This document shows positions 1 to 13,800 of a stretch of DNA of 64,000 nt, one piece after another. Location: positions 51,361,428 through 51,425,427 of the forward strand of contig QVOM02000119.1 of NCBI GenBank assembly GCA_003586115.2, read 5' to 3'. The translations under genes and the position numbers were made by a program. Source of the stretch: Salvator merianae (lineage: Eukaryota; Chordata; Lepidosauria; Squamata; Teiidae). The first letter of the stretch is position 1, and each line of letters begins with the position of its first letter. The notes beneath the pieces are model-generated. The model was given only the letters and a program-made list of their open reading frames with translations, had not been told where the DNA came from and ran no database searches.

Positions 1-1575
1 AGGATCTGGACTGCTTACTAACACCTAAAAGCTGCTCTGGAAAAAAGAGGCATCTTAATGGTTAAGCTGAGAGCAAAAGCTTCCAATAAATTTTTTGCTT
101 TGAGAGAAAATCCCATTTTCCAATTAGAATGATCCTGAACAGGACAATTGCCATCATAGGTGTGTCTCAAATGGACACTAGCGTAGTGATTCATACATCT
201 GCCAAAGGAACCATAAAGATATCAGAAACAAATAGTATTTTAACTATAGGAAAGGCGATAGCTAATTTTGCTGGGAAGCCCCATTCCTTCGCTATCATGT
301 TTTAGAGTGCGTTACAGATGGGACCGTCTTGCTGATTTTGAATAAAGCTAGCATTAAATTTGTCACCTCAGGGGTCATTGCAGCATTTGGCTCCTCCTGA
401 GTTTTAACATTGAATGTTGACAGAGTTTTAGACAGCAGATGGAGGAAACCATCTACGTCACAAAAAAAAAAAAAATGAGGTAAAGAAAGCGACTGGTTCT
501 GAATCAAAAACGTTAGAACACTTGCTTTCCTCTTTTTGATGGTTAGCCTCCAAGCATATCACAGAAATGGCTTGTCTCTCTACAGAGGAATGTGAGAACT
601 CTAAAGGAACAAGTCTTGGGCAAACTGAGGTGGCTGATGAGCAGCACTGGACACAATATTGACTGTGGTTGAGGGGTCTGTGCTGGGATGAACATAGTGG
701 ACTGCATGTGTTATGTCTTTCTCCCCTAAGATTGTTCCACGGCATGGCATCTTTTGCCATTGTCAAGAGGAGAAAATGGTGGAGGTAATTTTGCCAGGTT
801 CGCAGCTCCACTACACATGTTAATGGTTGGATCAGCTGAGGAAAGGATAGTATAGACCTTTCAGAGACTGCCAAAAAGAAAGACTTCAAGGCTTGTATTT
901 GTACAGCCTGTGATTTAGTCAACAGCCATTGAGAAAGCTTGAGGGAGGGAGGAAGTTGGGGCCGTAAACTTAAATAATGTGAGAAACTGTTTGAAACTTG
1001 GGTTAAGGGACAAATACCTGACCTTTCTGGTAGCCCAATGACTTTCACTTTAGAGGCATGGAAATTACTGCAGTTCTATACTGTAGCAGCCTGGGGGCTC
1101 TGAAAAGAGATAAAAAGAAGTTTGAAATATTCCAGAAAATGTCTGAAGTGGAAGAGCAGAGGAACTGGGATTGAATATGCATAGTTTCGCTTTTATAATC
1201 AGTTTCCTCTGGTGCTGTTGCTGTTGCTGGAGCAGAGGCTATGCCCAGTATCTGTGGTTTTCACATTCTGTCTTCCAAGAAGGAAGGGTGGTTTATTGTA
1301 AATATCTGACAGCCCATCTTATCAGGTCATCCAACACTGAAGTCAAAGTGAAAGTTACAGTGCCAGGGCTCCAAAACTACTGGTGTCTTTTTTAATATTC
1401 TGAGTAGTAAAAATATTTCAAACCCCCGCTGGTTAAACATTTAGTACTAGGAAGTATTCATACTAATGCTTCAGAAATGTCTGCACAGTCAGATAGTACT
1501 GACAACCAGATTTTAAATGGAATAATCAAGATTCTGTCTTTATATTATTTAATGGTTTTGGTTTTTTTACTATAG
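1..1575. other. CEP290 intron (5' edge of window), partly unexplained
   Basis: No CEP290 exon is visible before the acceptor at 1574-1575. The segment contains a 57-codon open stretch on + (129-302) and a 196-codon open stretch on - (458-1048). Neither resembles a protein family I know, and neither has coding-like composition. The A-run at 462-474 explains the phenylalanine-rich end of the - frame. It may be an old mobile-element remnant. Confidence 0.6.
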
Positions 1576-1836
1576 AAATTGAAAGAAAAAGAAACTGCTT
1601 TGTGGAAAGCAGAGCAAAATATCATATCAAGAGATAAGGTCATAAATGAACTGAGACTTCGATTGCCAGCATCACTGGAAAGAGAGAAAATAATAGCACA
1701 GCTTGACCAAAAGGAAGATACCCCTCCACATGCTCTGAAAATTGCACATCAGACTATTGCAAATATGCAAGCAAGATTGAATCAAAAAGAGGAAGTATTG
1801 AAAAAGTACCAGTATCTCTTAGCTAAAGCCAGAGAG
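1576..1836 (+). CDS. CEP290: CEP290 exon (window exon 1)
   Basis: 87 codons, phase 0 at both ends, acceptor tttttactatag and donor gtatgt. It begins KLKEKETALWKAEQN and contains the highly conserved KIAHQTIANMQARLNQKEEV block. The preceding exon is not in the window. Confidence 0.96.
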
Positions 1837-4800
1837 GTATGTGCAATGTAAAATGCATAAAATAATAAGTAAGGGCTTTTGAACTTAAATATTTTATTGA
1901 AATTTCTAAATGCTTTCAGGAGTGGTTCTTGTTAGAGAATTTTGGGCTTTATAATGTTCATGTAGAATTTCCAAAGATAAGAACTGATACTTTCAGATGA
2001 TGGCTCACCGTAATTTTGGTGATCAAGTCTATACTTTTTGTAGCAGGATTTTAAAAAAAATATTGATCCCCCCCCCCCAAATAAATAAATAAATAAGGCT
2101 AGAAAAAGAAAAATTACAGTCCTAATTAACGTTTTGGGTTAAAAATTAAATTTCTGAAGGGCACTGAATTCCTGTTTGTGTATAATAGATTTGTCTTATT
2201 TGGAATTCTAAAGAATACGAAATGTAATATAGCCAAACACTGCATGATTCTGAGTACGTGCATGTAACTAGCAGGAAATAGCAGCTAATTCTCTATTTGT
2301 ACTAAATCACATGCATTATAATAATAGGGAATAAGCATTTCATATTATTTAGGAACAAGAGGAGAATGCAAAGAAACATGAAGAAGACCTCAGAGTACTA
2401 CACCAGAAGTTAGATTTACATGCTGACAATTCCTTTAACAAGTTTAAGCAAACTGCATTGGTAAGTACAAGTTTTTGTTATTCTTTTAAATCTATAAAGG
2501 TAAATGGAACTGGGTAATGATTTGTTATGAGTCTGAATTGGAGCCAGCATACTGCAGATGGAGCTTCCTACCACTTCCTAAACACTGATCCTGAAAGCCA
2601 AGAGAAGCCTTGAATATGATGTTGAATGCTGGAGATCCAAACTATTGGATTTAACTGAGCTTCTGTTCTTTACCTTTTTTTATTTCCTTTGGAAAATTTC
2701 TGTTTTGCTTATCATATAAGGGAGCTCTTAGGAGTCTTGTGGTCTGCATTTCATTATTTTATTAGAGCAATGCATGTTTTTGGTAATTAAAGATACTTTT
2801 GGGGGGTTAAAAAAGTCAACATTTTAAGAGAGTAACCATCTTAGAATTACATAAACCCTTATTTGATCTAGGTGTTGTGAGAGATCTGTGGCATACAAAT
2901 GAAAAAAATAGTTAAATAAGTGAGCTATATCATATCAGTTAATGCACTACATTTAAGAAAATATTCAGAATATTATAGCAGATTTTTTTCCTATTTTTTT
3001 TCGTATAAGAAAAAATAGTCTGCTGTTTAAATTTTTTCCTGAGCTTTTTGAAAAGAGTTTTTCTGTGGTCGCATTGACTAATATGGCTGTGAATGTTGAT
3101 TCTTTTGTTAGGAAACAGTTAAGAATACAATTAAATTTTTGTTTTAAATCAGTTAAACTCTATAAGGTGTCCAAGTTTGGCTTGTACATATTTGTCCAAG
3201 TGTTGTGTTTAAGGAGTTACATTAGAATGATGCACTTTTTGAGCATTAAACAAAAAGTGTGCTGTAGGATTTGGTTTCCTTTGCTGAGCAACAAGGGCAA
3301 GCAGCTGTAAAGTTACTGGAAGAAAATCCAAAATGAAAAAAATATATCTTTGGAAAATTGAATAGTAATTCAGTGTTATTAGAAAACAAAAAGCATTAAT
3401 TAATGTCAAACTTGCATATACCAAATTTGGAAAAAATAACAATCTAAACTTGACCATTACAACACAATGCTCATACCTTAAAAACAAAATATTAATGAAT
3501 ATTGGATTGCTCTAGCATATGAAACTGAAGAAAAAGATGAATTAGTGTAACAAACATGAAATCAGATAGAAAGTCCTGAAATGGGAAAGTATTATACAGA
3601 TGTGGCAATAATGGTGGATGACTGCTTTGAAAAAGCAGAATGAAAAATATTATAAAATGTGTTATTTATCAATTGAAATGGAAAAACACTTAAAGATTTG
3701 ACATCCACAAGCAGGACCTAGAAAGGTGAGCTGATGTAGCAGTTAAAAGAAGGTTTATACTTGCTGTAGGGTAACCAGTCCTTTTACATGGGAATGTTAA
3801 ATAATAAAAATACCGTAAGGTTTCTTGTCTTGATAATCTGTTTTGTTTTATAGGAGTTGATGAAAAAGCCTTCTTTAATTGTTCCAGCAAATAAACATTT
3901 AATTCGCTTGGCAGAAATGGAACAAACTGTAGCAGAACAAGACAGTTCACTTGCTTCCCTTTTGAGCAAATTAAAGAAAACATCATCTGATTTGCAGAAG
4001 CAAAAACAAATCAACGCAATAAAAATCAAGGAGTTTGATAACATTAGAAATCAGTAAGTCTTGACTAGAATTAAATTTCAGATTATAAGGTATCTGCTGA
4101 TCACTTGAGATACATCTTTATGATATTTAGAAAACCTTTGATTAAATTATGTAACTTAAAAGCTTAAGGAGGGAAGAAATAGGCTTAAAACATCATTTGA
4201 ATTTCCTGAATTCTATTAAACATTTTGTTTGGCATGGGCACTATCTTTAGAGATGCATCAAAATAGGGATGCAGTTTTATAGGAATCATTTTTCTTTAAC
4301 ATATTTATTTTTTTGTTTGCTCTCTGTATCTTGTTAACTTTTCGGTTGTTTGGCTTTACTGTTTAGGGAGCAGTAATTGTAAATTGCATCCTTTCTTTTA
4401 TGATTAACATTTTGTCATTGATACTCCCACCCCAATTAGCATTAGATGGACATTACTTACCTATATTTTAACTACCTAAAAGGATTATTGGAATCTTCCA
4501 GCTTAGAGCAAGAGAGAAGTGGTTTTACTATATCAACAGAGTAGAATCTCCCATGATGAGTGTTCCATTCCCAGAAGATGGTGCAATATGAACTATGAAA
4601 ATGTGCTATGTGAGCAGTTGAAAATAATGGGAATCCAGAGGTTAGGGGAACTCTTCAGAGACCAACTGGCCTGTCAGGTGGATGCCTGCCTGGATTTAGT
4701 GTCTTGAGGGGAGAAGAAGAAAGAAAGGACTATTCCTGAAAGGGGTGGCTGACTTGTAGGGCATCTCACCTTGTGTAAAAGCCCCATGAGCTCCAGGAAG

Positions 4801-7800
4801 AAACCACAGGTGGCAGTGATATACAACACTGAAAACAAAGAGACACTGAGAATGTGGAGTTCATTTGCTAGAAGGCCTTCTTTGAGCTTTTGCATCAGTG
4901 AACCTAAGTGCATTGTATAAGGCAACCCTAGAGGGTTCTCACACTTAGATCCGTTGCCACAGAAGTTCACAGGAGGTCTGTAAGCAAGTGAATTCCACTT
5001 CCCTGGGGCCTCCTCATCTTTGGCACAGTGAATCACAGCCACTTCTTCCTTTTGGCCTAAAGGTTTCCCAAGAATTTGAAAGGATCCGGCATACGTTGGA
5101 CATCAGATATGCCTAAAGATCTATATGCATCATGCTAGGGACATCCAGTTAATAAAAAATGAAACAGAAAGGATGTCGAGTGCTACTATTCAACAAGGCT
5201 GGGTTAAAATACTTCCGTTTATGCAATTGCCTGTGGTTAAAAACTGTATTGCCTTCGCTTGCTGCTTGCAGCTCCCAGGGTCAGGAACCTCCAAGTGGTA
5301 TCATGACATTGTTACAGGCTGTGCTCTGGGGAAAATGTTTTGGGGAAATTAGCGTCCCAGGCACTAAAACCTTTGGGGGCAGGTTTTAATGACGCTAAAC
5401 TGACACAGAAAATGCAAATAAAGAGGAGGCAATCCTTGAAAAGAATGGTGCATCTTTATTAGAATCCAGCAAAAAGATTGAAATCCAAAGAAATAGCGAT
5501 AAACAGTGTAATTTGTTAGATTCAGCTAGTTTCATAGGTAGCATAGGTAGTTTGGCATTTGGAAAAGGAAAAGAAAAAGGCTTGGCTCCAAACTTAAGTA
5601 AGGAGACCTAGTTAGTGTGTGTAAAAGGAGATGGGGGGAAGAAAGAGAGAAAGAGTTTGGGAGAAGCTAGCAATGGAGACTAGAAAGATTCCTAGCACTA
5701 AAGGTAAATCTCACCCATGTGTAGTCTTCTCCAGGCAGATCTTCATCATGCCAAAAAGGAAAATTTGGGGGAAAAGATGCATAGGTCTCTTGCAGGCAAA
5801 ATGGGTTAAAAATCAGAGAATGGGAAGTGAAGATGTTCCATACCCCTCATTCCTTTAGGAAAAAAACCAGCTCTTTTGCCAAGGGGCATGGAGAGAGATA
5901 TAGAAATCCCTCATCAAGTGAAATCAGCTAAAAAGGAAAATAAAGGAAACTGCAAGCAAGCAGTAGGATCAAGCAGCTCCTTAGAAAAATCTGTTCCCTC
6001 TCCATTTCAGGAGGGAGGTAAAAGCAGCACTCAGCCAGGGAAAATGGGGCTGAGATAGATGATCATTCTTCCCTATAATGTTTGTTCTCTCTTCTTCTTC
6101 CTCTCTTCTTCCTAATTCCTAACAGAAAAACCTGAACTTTTATATTCTTTTTCCCAAGTAGAAAAAGGATCAAGTTTCCTTTTATTTGGGCAAAGATGTG
6201 TGTTTGGTCATGTAGAGAAATAAACAGATAACTACACTGGTTGATGAGCTTAAATTGTGCTGTTTGCATTCTTAATAAGAAGTTCTCAAGATGTAGGCTT
6301 GAACAATAGGCCAGATACTTGCCCAATTCCTTTTGTTAACCATTAATGTGTAATTTCCTGAGCTGCTTCAAGAGCTGAAGGGAAAATGTTGGTACTTTTG
6401 CAGACAGCTTTTTCCTCTTTAAAATGGATGCAGGCAGAGAAAAAACATGGGTAAATTCGGTCTCTCCAGGGTCCAGGGTCCAGGATCCTGGTCAGTTTCC
6501 CTGTATTTGAAACCTGATAGTTATATTTCATGGGATCCATGCCCATTTGTATATAGTAAGAATGTCTGTGCTCCTGCTCCTGTATGTCAGGGCTAACAGT
6601 GTCTGTGCTTCTGCTTCTGTATGACAGGGCTATGCATTCTGCGTAACTAATGGCTACAATTCGTATATAGTATATGTGCTCCTGTTATGGCAGGGCTACA
6701 CATTCAGGTGTTTGATAACATCTGATGGCTACAGCATACTCTTTAGCTATATTTTCCTCCAATTCAGGAGATCTGCTATGCTATACGCAAACTTCTTAAC
6801 ATCCTCTTTTGACATTACAGGCTTAATTTGTTTAAATCTGCTGATGCCACATTTGGTTTACAGCTGTTTCAACAAGCGGTAGATAAGTGAACAGATTTTA
6901 TACCCCCGATCTCCTGGGTTAGGTTTAGTACATCTCGTGGTGACTTGGAAGTCTACAGAGGCCTTGTCCACCAAGAAAGTTCTGTTGGATATTCACTGTG
7001 AATAGTGCTTCTTGATGGATTGCTGCTTGACGACTCCATACCCACCCAAAAGTATTGGGGGGCATTGTTCACAATGCATGTCCCAGCTGGACCTTCCAAC
7101 TCTCTGGTATAAGGTGAATAAGATGGATTGTTGACCAGACTAAGAACCGCAGAAAATATGTGTAAAAAGTGAGAAATTGAGAGTTGAAGATAAGATCTGT
7201 CAGTATAAGACATATTGGAAGACAATCTGAGTAGATCTAAAGGCAGAAAGCTCAAAGGAAGCATTCAAGTAGGAAAGCTCAAGAAAGGAATCCTGAGTAA
7301 AAGGAGCAGAGAGCTGCAGAATTGTTTAACAACAACTAAGACGGAAAATCAAGATAGCTGAGAATGGGTTCTAACAGGGAAGACAATGCTCACTTGATCA
7401 TATGGATGATTTTCATGTCAGATAAAAAGTTATACAACTTATGGGGGGAAAAATTGAGTGGAAGCACAGGTATACAATAGGGGATAGAAACAGTCATGTT
7501 AGCAAACCTATATGTAGTATGTATAAAATCTTTGAATAAGAGAATTAACCTTCATTCCTCCACAGTCTTTGTTCAGACATGAAATGTAACACAGAACCAT
7601 CTGGCAGAGCTGGTGGTGTTCTTTTAATGAGTGTACTAACATGAGCCAGTTTGGTGGTCCTTCTCTAAGCGTGTGTCCTAAACCTTTGACTTTGAGCAAT
7701 GAGATGATATAAACTGAAGAAGTTTTTCATTAATGATCTGTGGGAAAAAAAAGAAATTACATAATGCAGCTCATTTTGACTGTCACAAAAACAGTTTTGA

Positions 7801-10800
7801 CAATTTTATGCTCCTCTAGGCTGCTGTTGGGAATAATTGATAGCTACATTCAAAATTGTGTAATATTTCAGTCCTGTTAGTCCATCTGGAACTTACTTAG
7901 TTTAGCCAGCGGATGTCATTATTATTTATTATTTTGTTATGCTAGGCTTGAGGAAAAACATGCAGCTGAAGTGAAAAAAATGAAAGATGAAGTGGATGAA
8001 TTAAGGAGTTTGTTGTCACAGATGGAGAAAGAATTACTAAATGTGAAATTGGAGCTAGAGGCCCAGAAAGAAGCAAATAATAGAGCACCGACAACTACAA
8101 TGAAAAATCTAGTGGAACGGCTGAAAAACCAACTAGCCTTAAAAGAGAAACAACAAAAAGTAAGTATAGAAGTAATAAGATCTAAGGCTGTAGCCAAAAT
8201 TATTCTTTTGGGGGAGGGGAGGTCTGGGGCCTTTTTGTGGGCCTTTTTATGTACTTGGAGTCTTTAATGTTTTAAAAATATGTTAATGTGTTAGTAATTC
8301 TACAGGATACTAAAGCTATGGACTTAACATGTTTCTGTGAGTTGAACAACCAAAAAAGGTAGCCATGCAGTAGATCACAGATCTGGTTATGTATTAGATC
8401 ACCTGATAAATGAATCTAACAGGTACATAAGTGGATCAAGTTTGACCATTATATATCACCTTAAGCTTACAGTGTATTTATTTCTGCTTTTAGTTCTAGG
8501 CTTTTAAAAAGTTACTTTGTTTCTTCATCTAGCAATATTTTGGAAATCATGATGAAAATAGTTGTGTTTAATGGACTTCTGCTTTTTAAAGAAATTCTTT
8601 TATTAATACTTGTAAATATTTGTAGGCTTTGAGTAAAGCACTCTTGGAGCTCCGAGCAGAAATGACAGCTGCTGCAGAACAACAGATTGTTTCTCTTGCT
8701 TCACAAAAGGAAGCACATCTGAACGTTCAGCAGATTGTTGATAAGCAAACAAAGGAACTGAGGGTGAGTTGACAAAACACACTAATATCATGTTTCCTAA
8801 TTTCTCCTGCTATGGAACTAGAATACAACGAGGTGGAAACACAATGGGGGGGGGGGCAAACATAATTACATAGTCTTCCAGGTTTCAGATGGTACATTTG
8901 AGTAGTAATATTCCTCAGCTATTAAGATTGTGCAGTCTAGAGTCTTGTTAAACACTTATTACACATGAATTGGCACACAGGCAGTCGTAGATTTTCATTA
9001 AATTACTGTCGAACAGGTCATGTTCGACAGTAATTGAAGTGCTACTGAGATAATATTAATATGCCAGGTAGGCCATATACAGTCAGTTCTTATGTAATTT
9101 GTCTTGAATCCAGCCATATGAGATCTGTTACATAACCACTTTTTCTTGTTGGAAATGCATACATTTAGGAGCTTCTAGTTGTGGTAAATATTATGAATGT
9201 CTATTGATTTTTGAATTCAAAGATGAAGCCATGTTAGTCTGGATCCGATCCACATGATGAAGAAAGCTTAGTGTCAGCACTTTGGCCATCGCACAGTCAT
9301 CTTTGGCTCTTCTTAGGTCCCAGCCATGGCTGCTTGCTTTTCTCACTGACCCAGTGTTCCCCCTTGTTGGTGGTTAATTGGATTACAGATGGTCAAGGCC
9401 TGAGAACCTGGATGTTGTGACTACTGGTTCCTGATGTAAGGAGGCATAGGAAAGGAGAATGACTTAGAATGCTTATACTCCTGAACGCTTGCAACTGTGT
9501 TTGGTAGTCTGTTATCGCAAATAAAATGAACATGCTACTTTACTGCTTTGCCTGTTTTCTGACTCCTGGGCCCCAGGACTTAAAAGTGGTGATTCTGACA
9601 CTTGGTCTATGAAAGCTCATGCTACCAAATTCTTTCTCTCTGTTAATCTCCAAGATGCTGCTTAGACCTCTTTGCTTATTGTGTTCTGATAAGAGACAAA
9701 CAGTAATGCAAATCCATTTCATTTATAGCCGTGAGTAACACAGCATTTCAAACATTATTTCTATAGTGCCAAGTAGAAGATTTAAATGACCAACTTTCAA
9801 AACTAAAAGATTTGCTTAAATTAAGCAAGAGTAAAGAGAGTTCATTATTGGAAAATATAGATGATTTAAATGAAGAACTGCAGAAAAAATTGAAAGCTCA
9901 TACTAAGATTCTAAGGGAAAAAGAAGAATTGGAGAAAGATAATGAAGAACTGAAAAAACGGATTAAAAGGCTAACCAATGCAGTTCAGGTAAAAAAAAAA
10001 TAAGTTATTAAGTGGGCAGTATAAAAGTATTTTCATATGTAACATATGGGTATAGATTGATTGGTTTACATAAGGATATAATTGTCTGATTGTTGAACTA
10101 TAAGATTTCCTCATGTTTGTGCAAATCTGACAAAGTCAGTACCAATGTCTGAATGTATCTGCATAAATATTAACATTCTGTTGGTTTAAAATATTCCTTA
10201 TTCGTAGGGCAAAGCTGATGAGCAAACTCTGATAGATGAACTCCAGAGAAAAATTAAAAAACTGGAAACTCAGCTTGGAAAGAAGAGTGAAGAGTCTGAA
10301 AAGAAAACTCCAAGAGAAGACAAGGTGCAGGTGGTCCTCAATAAGAATGATTTTAGCCAATATTGTTCTTTTTCTGTGAATTTCAGGTGTTCCCTCTCTC
10401 CTTGACGTTGAATCTTCATTATGAATGAAATAATTTCTGTATTAGACATGTTTTTGCTTTAACTGCTGTAGTTTTATATATGTGATGTTTTATACTGTTT
10501 TGATATTCATAGTAGGGGTGTGCACAAAGGCACTTTTCCCCTTTCGCTTTGCATTCCTGCGAAGCTATGGGGCTTCGTTTTCGCACGAAAAAATATGTGC
10601 GAAAATGAAGCCCTTCGTCTTTGCAGCGAACATTTTCGCCGCGACCGGAAGCAGAGAAATCAAGGCAAAGGAAAGATCCTTCGCCTTGATTTCTTTGTTT
10701 CCGATGGCGCTCGCTTCTCTTTCATTCCCCCCCCCCCAGTCTGTCAGTGTGCGCGTGCGACTGACAGACTAGGGGGAATGAGAGAGAGCCAGCGGGAGAG

Positions 10801-13800
10801 GAGGGAAATCAACACGAAGGGAATCCCTCCCTTCGCGTTGAGTTTCCTTCCTCCTCTCCCGCTGGCTGCCTGATTCACCCTAGTCTGTCAGCGTGCGCGC
10901 TGACAGCCAAGGGGGGGTGAGACAGCGATCGGAAGAGAAGAAAAATCAATGGGAAGGGAATCCCTCCCTTCTCGTTTTCTCCTCTTCCGCTCGCTGGCTG
11001 CCTGATTCACCCTACTCTGTCAGCGCACGCGCTGACAGACTAGGGGGATGAGACAGCGGCAAATTGCGAAGGTCCCGAAATGCAGTGAAAATTGAGGGAC
11101 CTTCGCAATTCGAATTTCGTGATTTCTGTTGCCCTTCGCATTCGATGCAAAGGGAACGAAATCACGAAAATCGAACGAAAATCGAACGGCACGAAGCTTC
11201 GTGCACACCCCTAATTCAGAGCCATCTTGAGTGAGCTCTGGTCAAAAAAGAAGTAAAGATATGATTTTTTAAAAGTAAGAAATAATCATATAGCATGATT
11301 GTCCCTCTGACTTAAATTGATTCCATGCACTACAAAAATGTACTGTATTATTTATGTTTATGAACTTAATATTTTTTTAAATAATGATTTTAGAGAAAAG
11401 TGAGAGAGTGCAGTCGTCTTCCTGGAATGGAAGGAAGTTTGGATGGTTGTTTCTCAGAAGACAAAGCTCTCAGACTGTAATAATCTTAGGTTATTTTTTG
11501 TACTCTTCCAGTATGAACTACAGAGTATGCTGCAAGCTCCTAAGAGACAGTGATACTACCTGTAACTCCACAGTTCTTTTCATTTACCGTGGAGGTTCAG
11601 TTTGTCTGTCTTTGATATCACAACAACCCATATTACTTTGACTTCTTTCCTCGCTTCCTTTTTGTGGATGGAAGCAGTAGTAGTATCAGGGGATATTGAC
11701 TTATCCAGTTCATTTTCTCCAAAGTTAAGAAGAATGTGCTCCTGGGTTTGACTTTCCACCCAGACTGGTATTGATGATCGCTGGTGCCAGTCACATATAT
11801 GTAAAAGCAGGAGAAATTGGTGTCAAACTCCGCCATTTCTTCATTGTTTTAACTGGTCTATTTTCGCAGTCTCTTTTGTGAGGAGATCTTGTACATTTGG
11901 CATCACGGAGAAGCAGTTAGACCTGTTAGTCCTCCCAGGCAAGGATTGCTGGTGGTTTTCCAGATGTTGCTCTGCCCAAAGACACTTGGCCTTGCAGCAG
12001 CTGTTGGCGGCTCTTGTGGCCACACTCGAAAGGCTAGGAGTCTCCCTCTGAGGGCACATCAGAACTTGGCCCTACCTGGCCCAGTTTCCCTCTCCTTTGT
12101 TTGGCATTCAGCCCTATCAGTCCCAGTCTCCATGGCTGCTCTCTGATGATTTATTCATAGTGCTTGGCCCTAAGAAGGCCAATGATCCCAATGCCTTTGC
12201 AGTTTTCAGCTTTCAGTTGCCCCTTCTGGCATTCCTGAGCCAATTGACTCTTGGTGCTCGATTTTCACTGGCCCAGTTGCCCCTTCTGTCTCTGGGTGCT
12301 GGGCCTCAAGGCCCAATTGCCCCTATCAGTCACCAGCTCTTGGCATGGGAATTGGCACTGGTTTCAAAGCTCTATCACCACCTCTATGTCCAGGTTGTGG
12401 CTGGAAGAATAGTGCAAAGTTGTGGATTAGGTGCTTGATTCCATGCTTCTATTTGCCAGGTCCATAGCCCACCTTGCCACAGTCAGGAGAACCTTGTGGC
12501 TCAAGTATTAGGTGGTGGACGTGAAAGCATGCAACACAATGGCAAACAAGCTTTTTAAGGGGGATAAACTCTTTGGAAATCATGTTTTGAATGCCATCTT
12601 AGCAGAGTCTAAGGATAATAAGAAGGGCATGTCCTCATTTTCCTCCTCCACCTTGTCCATAAGATAGGATTACAGAAGCTCTAAGAGGCACACCTTTTGT
12701 TCTTTCTTTCAAAATCCTAGCTGACCTTCCTTTTGTCCCAGAGAGTTCCAACAGGGGAAGTGTAATTGGAATGATTTCTAAAAATTTCCTGCCCCAAAAC
12801 TGGGCAGAATTGAACGTGGCTTTCATTCCAGCATGCAGTAGTAGCCCATCTGTATCAGACTCCTTCAGATAATTTCACAGATTACTTCCTGGAGTTTGTT
12901 CACCCCCCCTTTAAGGCAGTCACTTATCCTAAGAACCACCCAAAATGCAAGATTATTCCAATGACAGTTAAGCAACTGAAGGTCATAGGGGATGTTTAGA
13001 AGGCTCCAGTTATCAGCAAGGGGAGGGAATTTATTCTATTTTTATGTGGTCATGAAGTGTGGAGTAAGTGGAGGTCCATTCCAGACCTAACGTTTGTGAA
13101 TGGCTTCCCCAAAAGTTCCACTTAAAAATGGAAACCTCAGCTTCTACAAGGACTGCCATACAGGAAAATGACTTGGACCTCTCACAGGCCTATATTCATG
13201 TTAAAATCCACATGTCCAGCCGACAGATCCTGTGTTTCTGCACAGGGGGTGAACATTGGCAATTTAAGGCTCGCCCCTTTGATTTGACTCTTGTTCCAAG
13301 AGCGCTCACTTAAAGCCTTGGCCCGGATTTTAGAATCATTGTGTCTGGAGAATATTTCTTGCTATGCCTATGTAGATGACATCCTCATGAGAGTTGTCTT
13401 TCTTCCTCTCTCTTGGGAACATCTTCACCAGATCATAAGAATCTTAGAGCATCACAGTTTCGTCATTAATGTTGCTAAAAGTTTTATTGAGCCTATCCAG
13501 TCCCTGGTTCACTTAGAGACTCTTCTGGAAACCCATTCCATTTCCATTAGACCATACCAGGAGAAGACTGACAGCCTGGTAGATAAAGTCATGACCTTTC
13601 TCACCCAGAGGAGTGAGGAATCTTACAGCCCTCTTCTCCCTTCTGGATAAAATGAATTCTCTGATTGTCTTCTGCCTGTAGGCAGATTTCCATTCTCATC
13701 CTCTACAGTGGCTTCTGCTCCTTTTTACTATAGCCATAGATTACAGGTGGCATCTCCTAGTCCACTTCCCTCAAGAAGTGAGGGTTTCCCTAAGCTGATA

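Noticed and set aside
458..1048. 196-codon open frame on the minus strand
   Set aside because: No family resemblance, ends in a run of phenylalanine from an A/T tract, and lacks splice or promoter context; treated as fortuitous or as old mobile DNA.
10482..10873. Two long overlapping plus-strand frames
   Set aside because: They lie inside the hAT hairpin element and result from its GC-rich palindromes; no transposase motifs.
12097..12438. Repetitive-looking 113-codon frame with recurrent 'ttgccccttct' words
   Set aside because: Part of the decayed DIRS upstream region; not a satellite or a separate gene.
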